Below the pieces are notes generated by a model. It was not told where the DNA came from, searched no databases, and saw nothing but the letters and a program-made list of their open reading frames with translations. A stretch of DNA of 64,000 nucleotides, taken from positions 3,545,031 through 3,609,030 of the forward strand of contig CM060484.1 in the NCBI GenBank assembly GCA_030544235.1, in the 5' to 3' direction. Shown piece after piece: positions 1 to 56,941 of the stretch. The position numbers were made by a program, and so were the translations under genes. Numbering within the stretch: position 1 is the stretch's first letter; each line of letters starts with the position of its first letter. This DNA comes from Lepturacanthus savala. Taxonomy: Eukaryota > Chordata > Actinopteri > Scombriformes > Trichiuridae.

Positions 1-2739
1 CGTATGAAAAGTATCTCCATAAGTGTCTTTAATTAGCCATATGTTTTAATTTGAAAGTGTGGAAGGTGTAGCTCAGCCAAGTGGCAGTTTATAAACAAGA
101 ATACCAAATTATCCCATCTTTGTCCTTGCTAGAGACAGACAGACAGTGTGTGTGTGTGTGTGTGTGTGTGTAATTAAAACTGCTGAGTCACTGTTTGTTT
201 AAATCACTTTAACTCACAATGCCTTCCCATTATTAAGCAAAAAGCATTTCTTCTATTGCCTCCAATTCATTTACAGGCCTCCTTCTGTACACCACGCACG
301 GCTGCAGTCCAGACACAACACAATGATATACACTATGTTTGCATTCAGGTGTCACTAACACTTAGATTGAATTGGAGATTGAGCCACTCCCTTCCTTCCA
401 GCAGTCATAACTCATAAACCTTCCCTTTTTAGCCGTCTACTAGAAGCTGAATATTTTTGTGTCTGAAGGGTAGAAATTGTGCGAATAAAAAGGCGCTTTT
501 TTTCCTCATTTAGAAATCCACTGCAGCTCAGAGAGGTTAATATATCAGCCACGACTTCACCCGCTCTAGCAATAACAGATTACAAGAAGCATAACCCTTA
601 AAAGCTTAAAAGTTTGATTTTCGACCAATACGTTCCAAACATTTCAAGTTTGAATGAAGTTTAAAGGGTGATGGATTTGCCAGGCTTGAAAATGGAGTGG
701 GGTTTGAACCCATTCCCATTTTCTCTATCGAAATAAAAAAATAAATTATGTGATTTATATTTGGGGAAAAAAAATGTGTGGATTATCCACCAAAAGGAAT
801 AACACGCTGGTCCTCCATCGAGCTGCAGGTTTGGATATGTTTTTATATGTGTATGTGACAGACGTAATTATTTAAACATGATGTCCAACAAGCACTTTTG
901 TCGAGATTCTGATAATAACGATAATATAATCCGGCTGTGACTGTCAGGTGTGTAATGGAAATACGATCCTGTATCAGCACATAAATTGGTGCAAAACTAC
1001 AGCATCCAATTTAGTTTCTGCTTCTCTCGGCCTTACGTTTCACTCTCTTTGTATTCGTATTTTTTTTTCTTCCCATTTCTCTGCTCCTCTCCATCTCCCC
1101 CTTTTCTTCTTCCCCTGACTGTTCTGCCTTAGCCTCCCTAACACCAATTATACTGTGTCAAATCCATGCATGTCAGTTTCCAGATCCCTAATCATCCCTT
1201 CTCTCTTTCATCTACCAATCCTTTGTTCCTCACAACTCCCCCTTTTCCCTTCTCTGTAACCTTTCTTCTTCGTTCCTCACTCAACCCCACCCCTCCGTCT
1301 GCTCTGTATACACACGGCCCAGCCTCCTCATCCTCTTTCCATTTATCTGTATCTCATTTACCTCTCTCTGTCTTCTTTTTCTTTTTTTTTTTAAATTCAT
1401 ACCTCTGTCTCCCTCCCTAACATCTCACTCTGGCTATTTCTCCTTCTACAGTTGGGTAGAACAGGGCTGCTCGATTATGGAACAAAAATCATTATCACAA
1501 TTATTTTGACATATAATTATTATTATTTTGATATATGACAACACAATATCCATATATAGCAAATATATGGATATCCTTATAGCAAATCACACATTTTATG
1601 TTGCTCTCTCATTTGCTCTTGCACCATAGATTCAATATAAAACCTGGATAGGGTACGCCAATTTTCCTAGTGGTCAATCATGGTACTGCAACAAAAAATT
1701 GTCACCAAAAAAGCATTTTTCCCATAGACCGCGATAGTAAAAGAGAAGCCTGTAAAACTGTTGACAGGACACACCCAGCTATAAGCCTGTTAATTACTAA
1801 TTATTAATCTATTGTTTTAAGACATGGACTTTTTATCTGTCCAAAACCTTTCTAACGGCCAGAAAAGCTTTGGAAAAATCTCTATTCACAGTGTTTTCTT
1901 TGTGTTTTCATGGGAGAGCATCAGAGCATCATGGGAGGTTTCTATGGGTCGCGTAACGATGAAATAAACTCGGAAGTCAGTTTTTAGTATATATGCCAGG
2001 TGAGAAACTTCCACTGAAATGAATGGTGGCCATTTTTCAGTCCGTTATCCAGTTTTATAATACATGTTTCTTACACTCACACTATCTCAATAGCTCTTGC
2101 ACACGCGCTCTTTCACTCACTCTCGTGTTCTCTCTTTCAGGAATCACACATTCTGTTTGATTTTTGTACAAAAAAAAGGTCCAAACGGACATAAAACCAA
2201 CATTAATACCAAAAAGTAAATTTTGAGAGATCTGATAAATGCTTTTAAATCCATATTTTAAAAGTATTTAGACTTTCACATGTGGTTAACCATTTTTTGT
2301 CACTGACCCATACGTTCCAAGTCTAAAAAGTCAGGATATCTACGCCTCCACTGCTTCAACACGATTATCTAAACCCGTCTCATGTGATCGTCACAACTTT
2401 AGCGCAGCACTAAATCACTGGAATCCCTCTTTACTGCACAACGGCCATATTGATCCTCTCAATTTTAACTGCTGGCAAGACAGCAAATAAGCGTGTTTCT
2501 CATAATATCGATCTGTTCCTTTAATTTAACGAGATACAGAAAACACATCGGAGAGAGAAAAGGGCTCGCAGCTCTCTCGACCTTTGTTTTTTCTTTTACT
2601 TTGCCCCTCACACAAAAAAAATCAATCTTAAAAATTGTGGTTATCAATTGTTGATAATTGGAATACGTTATGGAATGAAGACTGCCCTGAATCATCCACA
2701 AATTGGTCCAGGGTTTAGACGAATGTGGCACAAAACCTA

Positions 2740-3040
2740 TATAATAAGGTAACTAATCATGTGGGAGTGTCCGTTAGTTCACAGTTTTTGGCAACAAATA
2801 GGAAAACATCTTTCTACCACATTAAAATTAAAGATGTATGTTTCTAAATGATGATTCTGGGCAAAGCTTCAGTCAAATGCAAACGATGTTGTAGCTCTCT
2901 GCATGTACAGTAGCTAAAAAGATATTGATCGTCAGGTAGAAACCACCATATTCACTTTCTATGCAGCAATGGACTGATAGAAATATTGTCTATGGAGCTT
3001 TCCATTGCCAGGATGGATGGAGCTATGATTTAACCTTTTA
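2740..3040 (+). pseudogene. LINE (L1-like) ORF2 C-terminal remnant
   Basis: From 2759 the plus strand reads MWECPLVHSFWQQIGKHLST. This matches the WECP..FW motif near the C-terminus of L1-type reverse transcriptase proteins. Further on, KILIVR-stop-KPPYSLSMQQWTDR (about 2920-2985) matches the later PP....QW motif. Stops and frame changes show it is dead. It lies inside the TIR-bounded element. Confidence 0.6.
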
Positions 3041-3331
3041 TTAATTATTATTTGTATGTTTTAACTTGAAGCAGCATGTTTGAAGACTGGAGAAAGATTT
3101 GTGGGAAGGGGGTTGGGTTGGGTCCTGTTAAGAGTTATGAAATGTGCAGGTGTTGTGTGTTATATTCTTTTATTTCTTTTATTTTTTTCCAATTACTATC
3201 ATTATTCTTCTTTTTTTATCACTTGTTTATAATTTATATGAAAAATTAGGCTGTGTAATTAATTGAATTTTAAGCACAATTTTGATTTGCCTGTCAAACG
3301 ATCTGCAAAATCATATAAATGAGTTGAAACG

Positions 3332-3333
<2 letters not shown>

Positions 3334-3391
<58 letters not shown>
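3334..3391. repeat. (AC)29 microsatellite
   Basis: Uninterrupted AC dinucleotides inside the TIR-bounded element. Confidence 0.97.
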
Positions 3392-3393
<2 letters not shown>

Positions 3394-3879
3394 CTAACAA
3401 TAAGTTAGGAATATTGTGAGAGACTTTATACATTATTGGAGTAATATTAAACTAATGCAAATGGTGTTTCTTCTCTTTCATTATTGGTAATATTTCTGAA
3501 TTTCATTAAAATTCAGACCAAATAGGAAAAACACTCTAACTCATTGTGAGTAGTGTATATATATGTGCATAATGTGCAATTATATTTATATGGCAATACA
3601 ACAATACTGTTTAACATCTCAAACAAAAGTCACTCATGCACAATAAATGTATTGTGTAAATAAAAAATAATCGTTGACCAAAATAATCGTGATAATGATG
3701 ATTTTTTTTTCCATAATCAAGCAGCCCTACCCTGTATGAATACTTAAAAAAAAAAGAATGAAGACAGGGTCGTGTTACAGATACCGTGTGTGAAAAGGGC
3801 TCCTGTGTCTCTGGTGTGTTTCCCAGTCAGGGAAGACACATATGGGAAGGTGTGTGTGTGTGAGAGAGTGTGTGTTTTG

Positions 3880-4330
3880 ACTGGAGTAGCAGGGGGGGCA
3901 GGGCTAAGAGAGAGAGAGCGAGCAGGAGCCAGAGAAGAAGGTAGGGGGGAGGGGTTTGTTTATTTCTGTTGTGTTTTTTTTTTTTTTTTGATGGTAACTG
4001 AGCCCACAGGAGGAGAGAGAAAAAAAGAGCAGAGAGAAATAGACAGAGAGAGAGAGACACAGGACGACAGAGATGATGGGGAATGACGGGAGAAGATGCT
4101 TGGCAATATGAGCGGCAGTGAAGGAGAAGAAGAGCGATGGACGGACGCACGGATGGACGGGTAGAGGCAGAGCGCACGTCAGTCCGCCACCCGTCGCCTA
4201 AACAATGAACGCGCTGTGGTCGCTGCCGGCAACGCATCGTCACGGCAACCGGAGCCAGAGGGGTGCGCACTGAACGAGAATGGCAGAGAAAGAGAGAGGG
4301 GAGGGAGGGGAGGGAGGGGGTTAAAAGAGG
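3880..4330 (+). promoter_or_regulatory. GA-rich and CpG-rich island upstream of tnks exon 3
   Basis: Purine-rich blocks (3890-4070 and 4280-4330) flank a CpG-dense core at 4130-4265, a sharp change from the AT-rich intron. The core contains several ATGs with short frames, including one at 4205 that stops after 22 codons. It could be an internal promoter or alternative 5' exon, but no TATA box or in-frame splice to exon 3 was found. Confidence 0.3.
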
Positions 4331-4492
4331 AGATGGTGTCTTCCCTCAATAGATAGATCCTTCTTCTGTGTGTGTCTTTACATCTGTGTGTGTTGGGGGG
4401 TGTGTGTGTGGAAGGGGGCTTGATCATGTGTGTGTGGTCGGTGTGTTTAGCCGACCAGTTGTCTGACTCCATGATCTTCTGTCACCATCTAG

Positions 4493-48415
<43,923 letters not shown>

Positions 48416-51400
48416 AACACAAGCACAGCTGGATCAGAAAAAGACCCGGATGCAGTGGATTTAGACGCGCTCTCTTAGAGAACTGAACCAGAAGGCTTTT
48501 TTTCCCCAAACCTCTTAAAACCTAAAAAGTCTCCAGAGCTGAACACGAGGTGGGTGAGGATAAGTATCGACCAGCCATGACTCAGACGACCCCCAGAAAC
48601 AGACGTAGATGTGTCTCAGCAGCAGATGAAGAAACAGAAGAAGAGGAGGAGGAGGCAGCACTTTAAATTTTCGGGGTACAACACATGCAGAATGCAAAAA
48701 AAAAAAAAAATCCACCAGATTCTGTAACTAATTGGGTGTAATTCTGCAGAACATAATGCAAATGGTTTGATCAACAGTGTCCTGGAAGCGTATCAGTAAG
48801 CCTGTTTTTAATACGCAGGCCTCTGGCTTGATTAAGACTTAAAGCGATTAGTGGAACAGTTAGAACAGGACATAGTCCAAAGCAAAAACAAGCGCTCCTG
48901 ACTTAGCACCTTTGCTTTGCTCATGTGTTCTACCCCGAGTTTTTTAATGTGTTGTTTTGATCCATTTCCTCTTTTGGCTTTGTGCATCATCCGCAGCAAA
49001 ACAGCAGCCCGGGGCCACAGCTATTTCTGTGCTGAGAGAACAGGAATCCGGCACATTTTATGTCGCATCTTGTCACATTTTTCACCGACGAGGCTCATGC
49101 AAACAAGACACGCAGCTCTCAGCGCGTCTCAAAATCTGCTAAACAAAGGAGAACGACAGAAATGAGTGTCAGCACAGACGAGTGAAACAGAGATTCACAG
49201 TGGACAAACACCCAGAAGTTTAGAAGAAGCAAAAAACAAGGTTGGAGACCACAATCCACTGCTGCTACAGCGCCGGCTGCAGATTCTCCACTATATAGTC
49301 CACACAGGGACCATCTTTAACAGACCAAACCAGTTGATATCAGACTGGAGCTGCTGCCGCCAGCGAAACAGTGAAAAAACACAACATGGACGTGACTAAA
49401 TGAGGTATTTTCAGGTTTACTCTGCCAGATAGTCCTAATTTTTCCTAATTTTTCAAAAGTAGTAAAGCAGCGACCACAGCAGTTGAATGTGATGCCGTCA
49501 ATTTAGCCTTGAACACAACCCTCTGAGCTCTTTTAAATTGAAAATGATAATTGCAAAATTCGACACCAATTAAGAACCAAGACAAAAACTGAATTTCGAG
49601 ACTTTCCCATTCAATTGATATTCTGCTATGATGCAGCCTGCTCCGACATGGTGGCTGCTGCTCTGTTCAGATCAGAACACTCCAAACTCTTGTCTTTTTG
49701 ACTGCAAAAGACCATGACACCGTTACATGTACATGCACAGCACACAAACTTGTTCACACAACTTATCACTCTCTTCTTTTACTAACAGCTGCACTAGGCA
49801 TTGTCGACTATAGCACACGGGTGGCTCAGAAAGAGCAGGGAGAGTTTGAACTTCAGTAGAAATGTCACTAAACTGCACAAGTGTCAGAGATTGGGGATCT
49901 AACGCATCAAAGGGGCCCAAAAACAGAGAAACGATGACAACGTTCATTCCAGAAAAAGAAAAAAACGTTATTCTCTTTAAAGATTAGTGGTTAATCCTGA
50001 TCTTGTCTAGTGTAGCTTTACATTTACACCTCTGTCTGTCATTCACCTCTTTTTTTTTCTTTTTTTTTCTTTTTTTTTTGTAGCTTAATGTCTTTCAGAA
50101 CCACATTTTCCTTGTTTACATGAATTTGCTGCCTCCTAATCCCTGTCCTCTCTACACGGAGCTGTTGATGCCCCCTAGTGGCGCGACAGAGGAATTACAG
50201 GCTTGCAGCAGATGGAGATTTAGTACTATTTATTTGTTTGTTTTTTTGTCATATAACATGCATTTATTCCATTTTCACTTGCTTCCTTTTATTGTTTCTT
50301 AATTTTTTTCCCATCATTTTTACACTCCTGAGTTTACAAATGTGAAAAGTGCAGCGAGTCGTTGCAGCCGTCTGGTCACAGGCTGCAGAACCATATTTAT
50401 ATAAGCAGATGTGTGCGGCTTGACTGAGGATGATGAAGAGGCTGACAGATGTGTTCAAACCTATGTACTGTAAAGATGATTTTGTTTTACTATACTGACC
50501 ATGTTTTTTTTCTAGTTATTTGTTCTGATTGCTGTTTTTAACACTGTACACCACATGGGACCACATACAGTTTAGTGTCTTTCACGGTGAGGGCTTCAGG
50601 AGCGATGCAGAAATCTTTGCAGAACGGAAAAATGGCCTTATAGGGTTTTTTTTTTTTTTAAACAAACAGCTTCATAAGTACAGGCAAAGTCATTATGATG
50701 CAGTTTAGCATCTAGACCAACATATATCTACTTGTCGAAATAATTCAGACATCAAATATCAAGAATTGAGTTGGACAAAGCTGTTGTGATATTTGGACGC
50801 TGTTTATCCTAACCAGCTTTTGCATTAGTGTCTACATGTCAAACTCAGATTTCAGCTGATTTGCGCTTTTTTCAGCAAAAGGTGAAGATGACGTTGGTCT
50901 GAGCAAAAGTGAAAAACAAGCATTAAGTCGTGGCGTGAATGAGCCTCGGACCTTTCATCATGTTGTTTCAGTGAGAGTTAAGTGAAAACAGCCGCCTCTC
51001 ACACTAATAAACAGACTGTTGAAGTGTTCACATGAAGATTTTTCTCTTGGTTTTTGCGAAAGTGAGCGCAGCTCTCATTCGATAGCAATACTTCATGTGA
51101 GTAACAATGAATGATGACACGTATAATTACTGTAGCAGCACATTCAACAAATTATAAAGTGATTCATTGCGGGGAGGACATGAAAAGGAGATTAATTAAA
51201 ACTGAAGCAGACATTAATAATAAAAAATAGAAAAAAATGACAACTGATGACTGAACTAGAAATGGGAAAATGAATAACCTATGAATGAAATAGTGATGGA
51301 AGAACGTTTTGCAGGAAAACCAAACACAGTTAACACAAACGTTATGTGAAATCCAGTCTGTTTTACACTGATTTTACCTGCCTTGAAGATACGGGAAACA

Positions 51401-52145
51401 TGTTTCTCTTACTATCGACTTAATAAAGTGATTGTTTTTTTCATTTCACTAAATGCCCCAGATCTCAGTTTATAAAGCCCAGATGAGAGTTTTACTGGTG
51501 AATGTCACTACAGGCAACATGGGACAAAATAAAGCAATTAATAGTCCGTTTTTTGGAGAGCAGCCAGTTTTCTGTTGTTGTTTTTTTTCTAACACCTTTT
51601 GAATCAACTAGCAAACAGACTCCAGACTAGAATAGAGGTTTCAGATAAATCTCCGCAGACAGAACAGGTGGTGGCCTGCTTCAGGTCAGCATTACTGTAT
51701 GGTTTATTAGCAGAGAGCCTTTGTTTTACATGAGATTGTAAATAAACTACAGATGGGCCTTTTATGGATGATTCTGAGTTCATTTTTTTCTTTTGCTTTT
51801 CCATTGGAAAGACTTTTCAAAGACTTTTTTATGTGATAACTATTTGAATTGTGTTTTAGCTGGTCTGTCCTTACTTATCTGGCTCAAGGGCCAGATTTTG
51901 TTGTAAATAGTTTGGAGAGGTGTGTGTGGTTGTGTGTGTGCGTGTGCGTGTGCTTGTTCCGTCAATCCATATCTCAACCTCTGACCTTGGACTGAACGCC
52001 ACCAGTTTAACACATTTCCTCATCAGTTCTGTTTGACCTCCTGTTGTACAGACGGCTGCTGACCAGCTAACACGCGGAACAAAGGAACTCCTTCACTCTT
52101 GTACAGAAGAAAATCTTAATAAAAGAAACTTAACAAACTGTCTTT
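48416..52145 (+). other. tnks: tnks 3' UTR (inferred extent)
   Basis: This non-coding stretch follows the stop codon. Candidate AATAAA hexamers lie at 51422, 51528 and 52118. It holds an A13 run near 48697, a GA-rich patch at 48620-48660, and T-rich tracts near 50050-50085 and 50650. No microsatellite longer than 30 nt and no clear transposon was seen, unlike the introns, which fits a retained UTR. The extent is inferred from the last strong poly(A) signal. Confidence 0.6.
52118..52123 (+). terminator. tnks: Probable tnks distal poly(A) signal
   Basis: AATAAA lies in an A-rich context and is followed after about 20 nt by a T/G-rich stretch (tgtcttttggtttttc), as expected for a cleavage site near 52140. 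Earlier hexamers at 51422 and 51528 may serve shorter isoforms. Confidence 0.5.
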
Positions 52146-54174
52146 TGGTTTTTCTTGAGCTTAAAGTCTTAGAAAGTTACAAAAACATGTCCCATTAGTT
52201 TATTTGATCATCATATTTAGAATTTCCACACACTGTTATTACTTTAATATTTATGGTACTGTATTTATGTTTATAGTATTGTCTTTAATGTAAAAATAAA
52301 AACAAATACTGTGATTCCAGTTATAATTACAGTATTGGATGATTTACTCTTATCATACAGTAACTGAATACTGTGATTTATTGTAAAATATACAGAAATT
52401 TACTATAATAATCTTTTATAGTAACATTACTGTGTTTAACACAGTAAATTACTGCAGATTTCACAGCAAAGTTTTACAGTGGCTACACTAAACAGTTTTC
52501 AGTTTAAATTATTTTACATTTACTGTATATATAGATTATATATATTTAATCTATATAGATGAAGTCTAAAAGTAAGTGTAAGCCAAAACTGAGCATTTAT
52601 GTAATTTCAAACATTTTTGGGGACATAAAATGATCAGAAACAGTCATTTTTAATCATAAATATACATAGAAAATCCATATTTTTACTATTCTGTTATTGT
52701 CCCAAGTGATTTACCAAAAAGTGGCCTAATTTACCTGATACACACACACATACACACAGAATGCATGCTTTTAGTGTGTAACAGCAGCTGGGTTTGATTA
52801 ATGTACTTTCATGCGACATCAGGCTGAATTGAAGTGCATCAACAACTATATTTAGTTGTTGGCAGGTCTGGCAGACCAAGAGGTTTCAGCTCAGCGTTTA
52901 ACTCACGACACTTTTTCACTCATGTGAGATTAAGGAGGTACTTCAGAGTCTTAAAACTCCAATACATCCTGTTTCCTGTGCCATTCAATTGATTTCCTGT
53001 TTTTTGCTGGGAGATGAATGGCCGTGAGGGTGAAACCGTTTGGCACCTCAGCCGATTCAAGACGGAAAGAAACGCCGCTGTGCATCAATCTAAATGCTCA
53101 TCTGGGCGAGAAGGAAGCAGAATCGTCAATAGGCTTCGCAGATAAAGAGCAGATCAGGAGGTGAAACAGTCTGGGAGTAGAGAGATGATCTCTCCCTGCT
53201 GCTTCTTCATGGACTGGGATTGACCTGCAGGAGGCAGCTGATGTGGATTAAGTCGTTAAGACGTGTGGCCACACACTGATCATCTCTACTGAAGAACCTG
53301 CACTACAGTACTCCATACTCCAAGAAATCTCTGTCATACACTTCATTTCAGATCAAACACTGTTCAAGGCCACAATAAGTCATCAAGTGAAAACTCTTTC
53401 ACAAAGAAAGAGAAAAAGTTTGCAGCTGTGCTGCTTGCTGTCACGTTTCATCGTCTAGTTTCATGTGAAGAGGAGAGAAAAAGCTGGAAATAAAAAATAT
53501 GAATGAAAGCAGCGAAACTCTGGAAGAAGATCCTGGGACTGATGAGTCCTCAGTCTTTGTGATTCACCTTCAACAGAGACTTGACTCCAAAATGGACGGA
53601 CAGGACAGAACGCTGTGCACCTGCACTCATCACCTGCATCTCTTCTAAAGGTAAAAACTAACCCTCTTATGTTCATTTCTCAGAAAACAGCAATGACAGT
53701 AACATGTTCTCACCACTGGATGGCGCTGCTAAATAAGATTTGATTTCTCTGAATGAGGGACTTGGAAAAATAGCAGGATGCATGAACACACAATGTGTTT
53801 TGGTGTTTTATTGATAAAGGATATGGATCCTACATATATTACATGTTTTATTTGCTAAAATTGACTCATGGAATGCTGTATTTTGCATTTTCAGACACTA
53901 AAATGTCTTCATGTAAAACTAGGAGGGAAAAATGGTTGTTAATTATTTGCATCCACTTCCAATAACAAACGTGACATGCCACAGTTTGTTTTTGACTTTG
54001 GGTTTTCAGACTTTCATTGGATAACTGCATTAACCACTTCCTAGGCAAAGTGTAATTTATTATTTGGAAAGTTCCATCACTACTAAGAATTGTGTTCTTC
54101 TAAATTCCTACATTCCCCAGAATGCCTTTTATAATGTCATACGTTTCACAATCAGGCAAAGAAAAGCACATACA
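52146..54174. other. Intergenic region between convergent tnks and dusp4
   Basis: About 2 kb separates the two inferred 3' ends. The left part (52240-52500) is an AT-rich repeat built on TTACTGTAA/TTACAGTA words. A short CA run lies at 52740-52758. The remainder has no ORF with coding character and no recognised RNA gene. Confidence 0.6.
52240..52500. repeat. AT-rich repeat with TACAGTA / TTACTGT words
   Basis: Words such as actgtgatt, acagtaac, gtaaattactg and ttttacagtg recur in both orientations. This pattern is typical of a dispersed fish DNA-transposon remnant whose arms are imperfect inverted copies. Boundaries are approximate and the superfamily is not assigned. Confidence 0.5.
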
Positions 54175-54192
54175 ACGTAATTAAGAACATTG

Positions 54193-54228
54193 TTTATTCA
54201 ACAGTGGATCTTCAGTAATAAATAAATG
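54193..54228 (-). terminator. dusp4: dusp4 poly(A) signal with AU-rich element
   Basis: Read on the minus strand, CATTTATTTATTA (54228-54216) contains the nonamer TTATTTATT, followed 18 nt later by AATAAA (54198-54193) and then a GT-rich stretch. AU-rich elements mark short-lived mRNAs, which fits an immediate-early phosphatase. Confidence 0.6.
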
Positions 54229-55959
54229 CACACATCATTCATTCCACAGTAAAATTGAGGGAAAGTTGCTTGTCTTTTTTTGAATATAAACGTCTGAGTG
54301 GAGGATTGATATTGCCATGGTGGGTAAACAGCATCGACCAGACAGAGACAGACAGACACAGACCACACACGTGTACAAAGTATTGCGGTTTTCACTGATT
54401 TGCATTTCTCTCCTTCTCTCTTTCTACATGGACAAAAAAAATGTCGTCATGCAAAGTCGACCTGTCGTCACCATGATGTGCAAATCAATCATAAATTATA
54501 AATACAGTATTGCATCACTTCAAAGTGCTACAGAGATCGGTGCCGACAATCTTCAAAAATGGAAAAAAGGTTAATCACTTTGAAACCGTGTGTGTTTGCC
54601 TGTATGTGTGTGTATGTGTGTTTTGTGCGTACATCAGGACTTGTGTATAAAAGCGACCGCGGTTGGACTTTGTGCCTTTGGATGTCTAGCACAGAGTGTA
54701 GGTTTTAGTCTGGTCAGCAGCAGTACAAACATTTGTCTCAAATTGTGATATTTAATAAGAACTGACATGATGTCACAACGACCTGCAGAGTCACTGTTGT
54801 TGTTTTCTTGCACGAATGGAAAAGTAGAATATTGCATGACCTCAATGTGCTACAGAGGAAGCTGTGGACAATCTTTGCGTTAATGAAGAACAAGATTGTT
54901 CTGTTAAACCTAATGTTTGGTTAGTGGAGTGAAAAATACCCACATTTGGATGCCTCTTGCAAAGTAAGATGAGAAAACACTGACACTAAAAACCAAACCC
55001 TCCAATTTCCTCAAGTTTTAAATGTCAGGGATTTTTTTTATTTTAAGTGAAGCTGGAATCTAAACTTGCAAGATTATTGGAAATGCATTTAAAATAACCT
55101 GAGTTTTTCACATTATTTCACTTCCTTTTTTTTAAACGTCTGCACAGTTTTATGAAGTTTGCCTCTGGTTTAGAAAATCAGTGTTAAATATTCTTTTTGT
55201 TAACCCGAACGACTGCGATTTCAGGGGTCAAAATGACTCTGAGGTCTAAAATGCACCTAGTCATGTACATTACGTGTGAAGAGAAAAGCTTTTGACATGC
55301 GGTAAAGGAATCTGTTGAAATGCTGACATCGTTTTTGACAAAACATTCAGCAATCTGCTTTCTAGCAGCTGAGGAAAAAGCAAAATCCAGGGTCGCTACT
55401 ACCGTTAAAATCTCTGGGACACACCAGTATGATCAAGGCACAAACATCTTAAAGGACTGTTCTCTCGCGATGCACAATTTAGCCGCTTCATCCCCCAAAA
55501 AACTTTTCTTTTTGCATTTTCAAAAAGCTTCCTATAGGAGCCGATGTCTTTCCTTTATTTCAGTACGCCGTGAAAATAAATTTGCAACGAAGAACTGAAA
55601 TCAAAGTCTTAGAAGTAAAATGCACATTTCAGAAAAGACTACGTTAATGAGTTTAAAGATACAAAAAAAATGCCAGCATGGTCCTTTACTTGCGCTCTGA
55701 ACTAAAATGAAAATTCAGGAGAAGACAATGTCCTTGTGTTTGTTTGTTTGTTTGTTTTGTTTTTTCCTCTCAGCCCTTTCGTCAAAATAACACTTTTTTT
55801 CTTATTTTTTGGAGGAGAATGTGATGAATGGAGTTTCCTACAGTGTGAATCAGGGGCCTGTAGAGGGGTTTCCCAGCCCGCTTTCTAGGGGCCCCTGGCC
55901 TTTTTTATTTGGCATCTTATTTTATTTATTGAGAACTCTTCAATGAGGAGGTGAGGATC

Positions 55960-56110
55960 CGATGAGGAGGAAGAGGAGGAGGAGAAGGGGGGTTAAAGAT
56001 GAGAGGCAGAGATGAGAAGAAGAGGAGGAGGAGGAGGAGGAGGGGAAGAACATAAAAGGATGAAAAGGGGATGAGAGGAAGGTGTGGAGGAGGAGGAGGA
56101 GGGGGGACAG
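55960..56110. repeat. GGA-rich purine tract (CCT on the dusp4 strand)
   Basis: Repeated GAGGAGGAGG blocks on the plus strand, so the dusp4 mRNA would carry a CU-rich tract. The Pro/Ser/Leu-rich minus-strand frames here are composition artefacts. Confidence 0.85.
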
Positions 56111-56387
56111 AGGGAGGAAGAGGACGTATGAACGACAGGAAACTCCGGTCGTGTTGCCGGCGGAGCACCTGTCAGCGAAGAGGCTCCTGCTTTCTATCAG
56201 CCTCTCCTCCCCTCGTTCCTCCATCCATCTCCTTTGTCTGGCAGCAGGAGGGACAGCCAGAGGGGAAAGAGTGGGTGCTTAAAATTCCTCCTTCCTTCCT
56301 GTGTCCATCTCCTCAAAAAAAAAAAAAACCCCGTCGTCTCCATAGCAACAGACCCTGTCTTCATACTGAGCTTATTCAGTTGGTAAT

Positions 56388-56586
<199 letters not shown>

Positions 56587-56941
56587 CAGCTCGTGCCTCT
56601 CGGTGTCAGCGTGACTCTGTGCTGTTGTTGTTGTTGTTTACAGGAAGTGTATCTTCAGTAAACATCGGTCCACCCTCTCTCAGTTTTAAAGGCCGGTTCG
56701 TTTCTTTCTTTTTTTTTTTTTGGGTAGATGTGAATAAAACTGGTGTTGGAAATGGAAGGAGCTGGTCGGCTGGTTTCTGAACTGTAGATTTGTTTTTTTT
56801 CTTCAGTTTTTTGAGTTTTAATCAGGCACCGTGATGCTTCTCCCCCCGCTGCTCTGTCCCGGCCAACGGGACTATCAGTCTGTGCTCAGTTCATCAAAAA
56901 GGGGGCGAAAAGGAGAAGGAAAAGTCAGTGAGCGGCTCCCA

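Larger units (their letters stand above)
1465..3728. mobile_element. TIR-bounded DNA element of about 2.3 kb with nested insertions
   Basis: The left end GGGCTGCTCGATTATGG followed by AAAATCATTATCACAATTAT is mirrored on the other strand at the right end (about 3660-3728), GGGCTGCTTGATTATGG followed by AATCATCATTATCACG. These are imperfect terminal inverted repeats of a type common in fish. The interior has no transposase; it holds an AT-rich repeat copy near 2150-2320, a LINE remnant and an AC microsatellite. The superfamily is not assigned. Confidence 0.6.
1..4492 (+). other. tnks: tnks intron 2 (3' part)
   Basis: No coding exon was found. From left to right it holds a TG repeat at 146-171, a pyrimidine-rich stretch about 1020-1440, a TIR-bounded element 1465-3728 with a LINE remnant and an AC array, and a GA- and CpG-rich island 3880-4330 before exon 3. 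Exons 1 and 2 must lie upstream of base 1. Confidence 0.7.

Noticed and set aside
61..100. tRNA-like start ggtgtagctcagc
   Set aside because: Resembles an A box, but no B box, anticodon stem or acceptor stem can be formed from the following bases.
3827..4270. 147-codon minus-strand frame over the CpG/GA island
   Set aside because: Low-complexity Leu/Ser/Pro sequence from the reverse of a purine tract. No domain and no splice context.
53461..53676. 71-codon minus-strand frame between the genes
   Set aside because: No domain, no promoter or splice context, and a length expected by chance.
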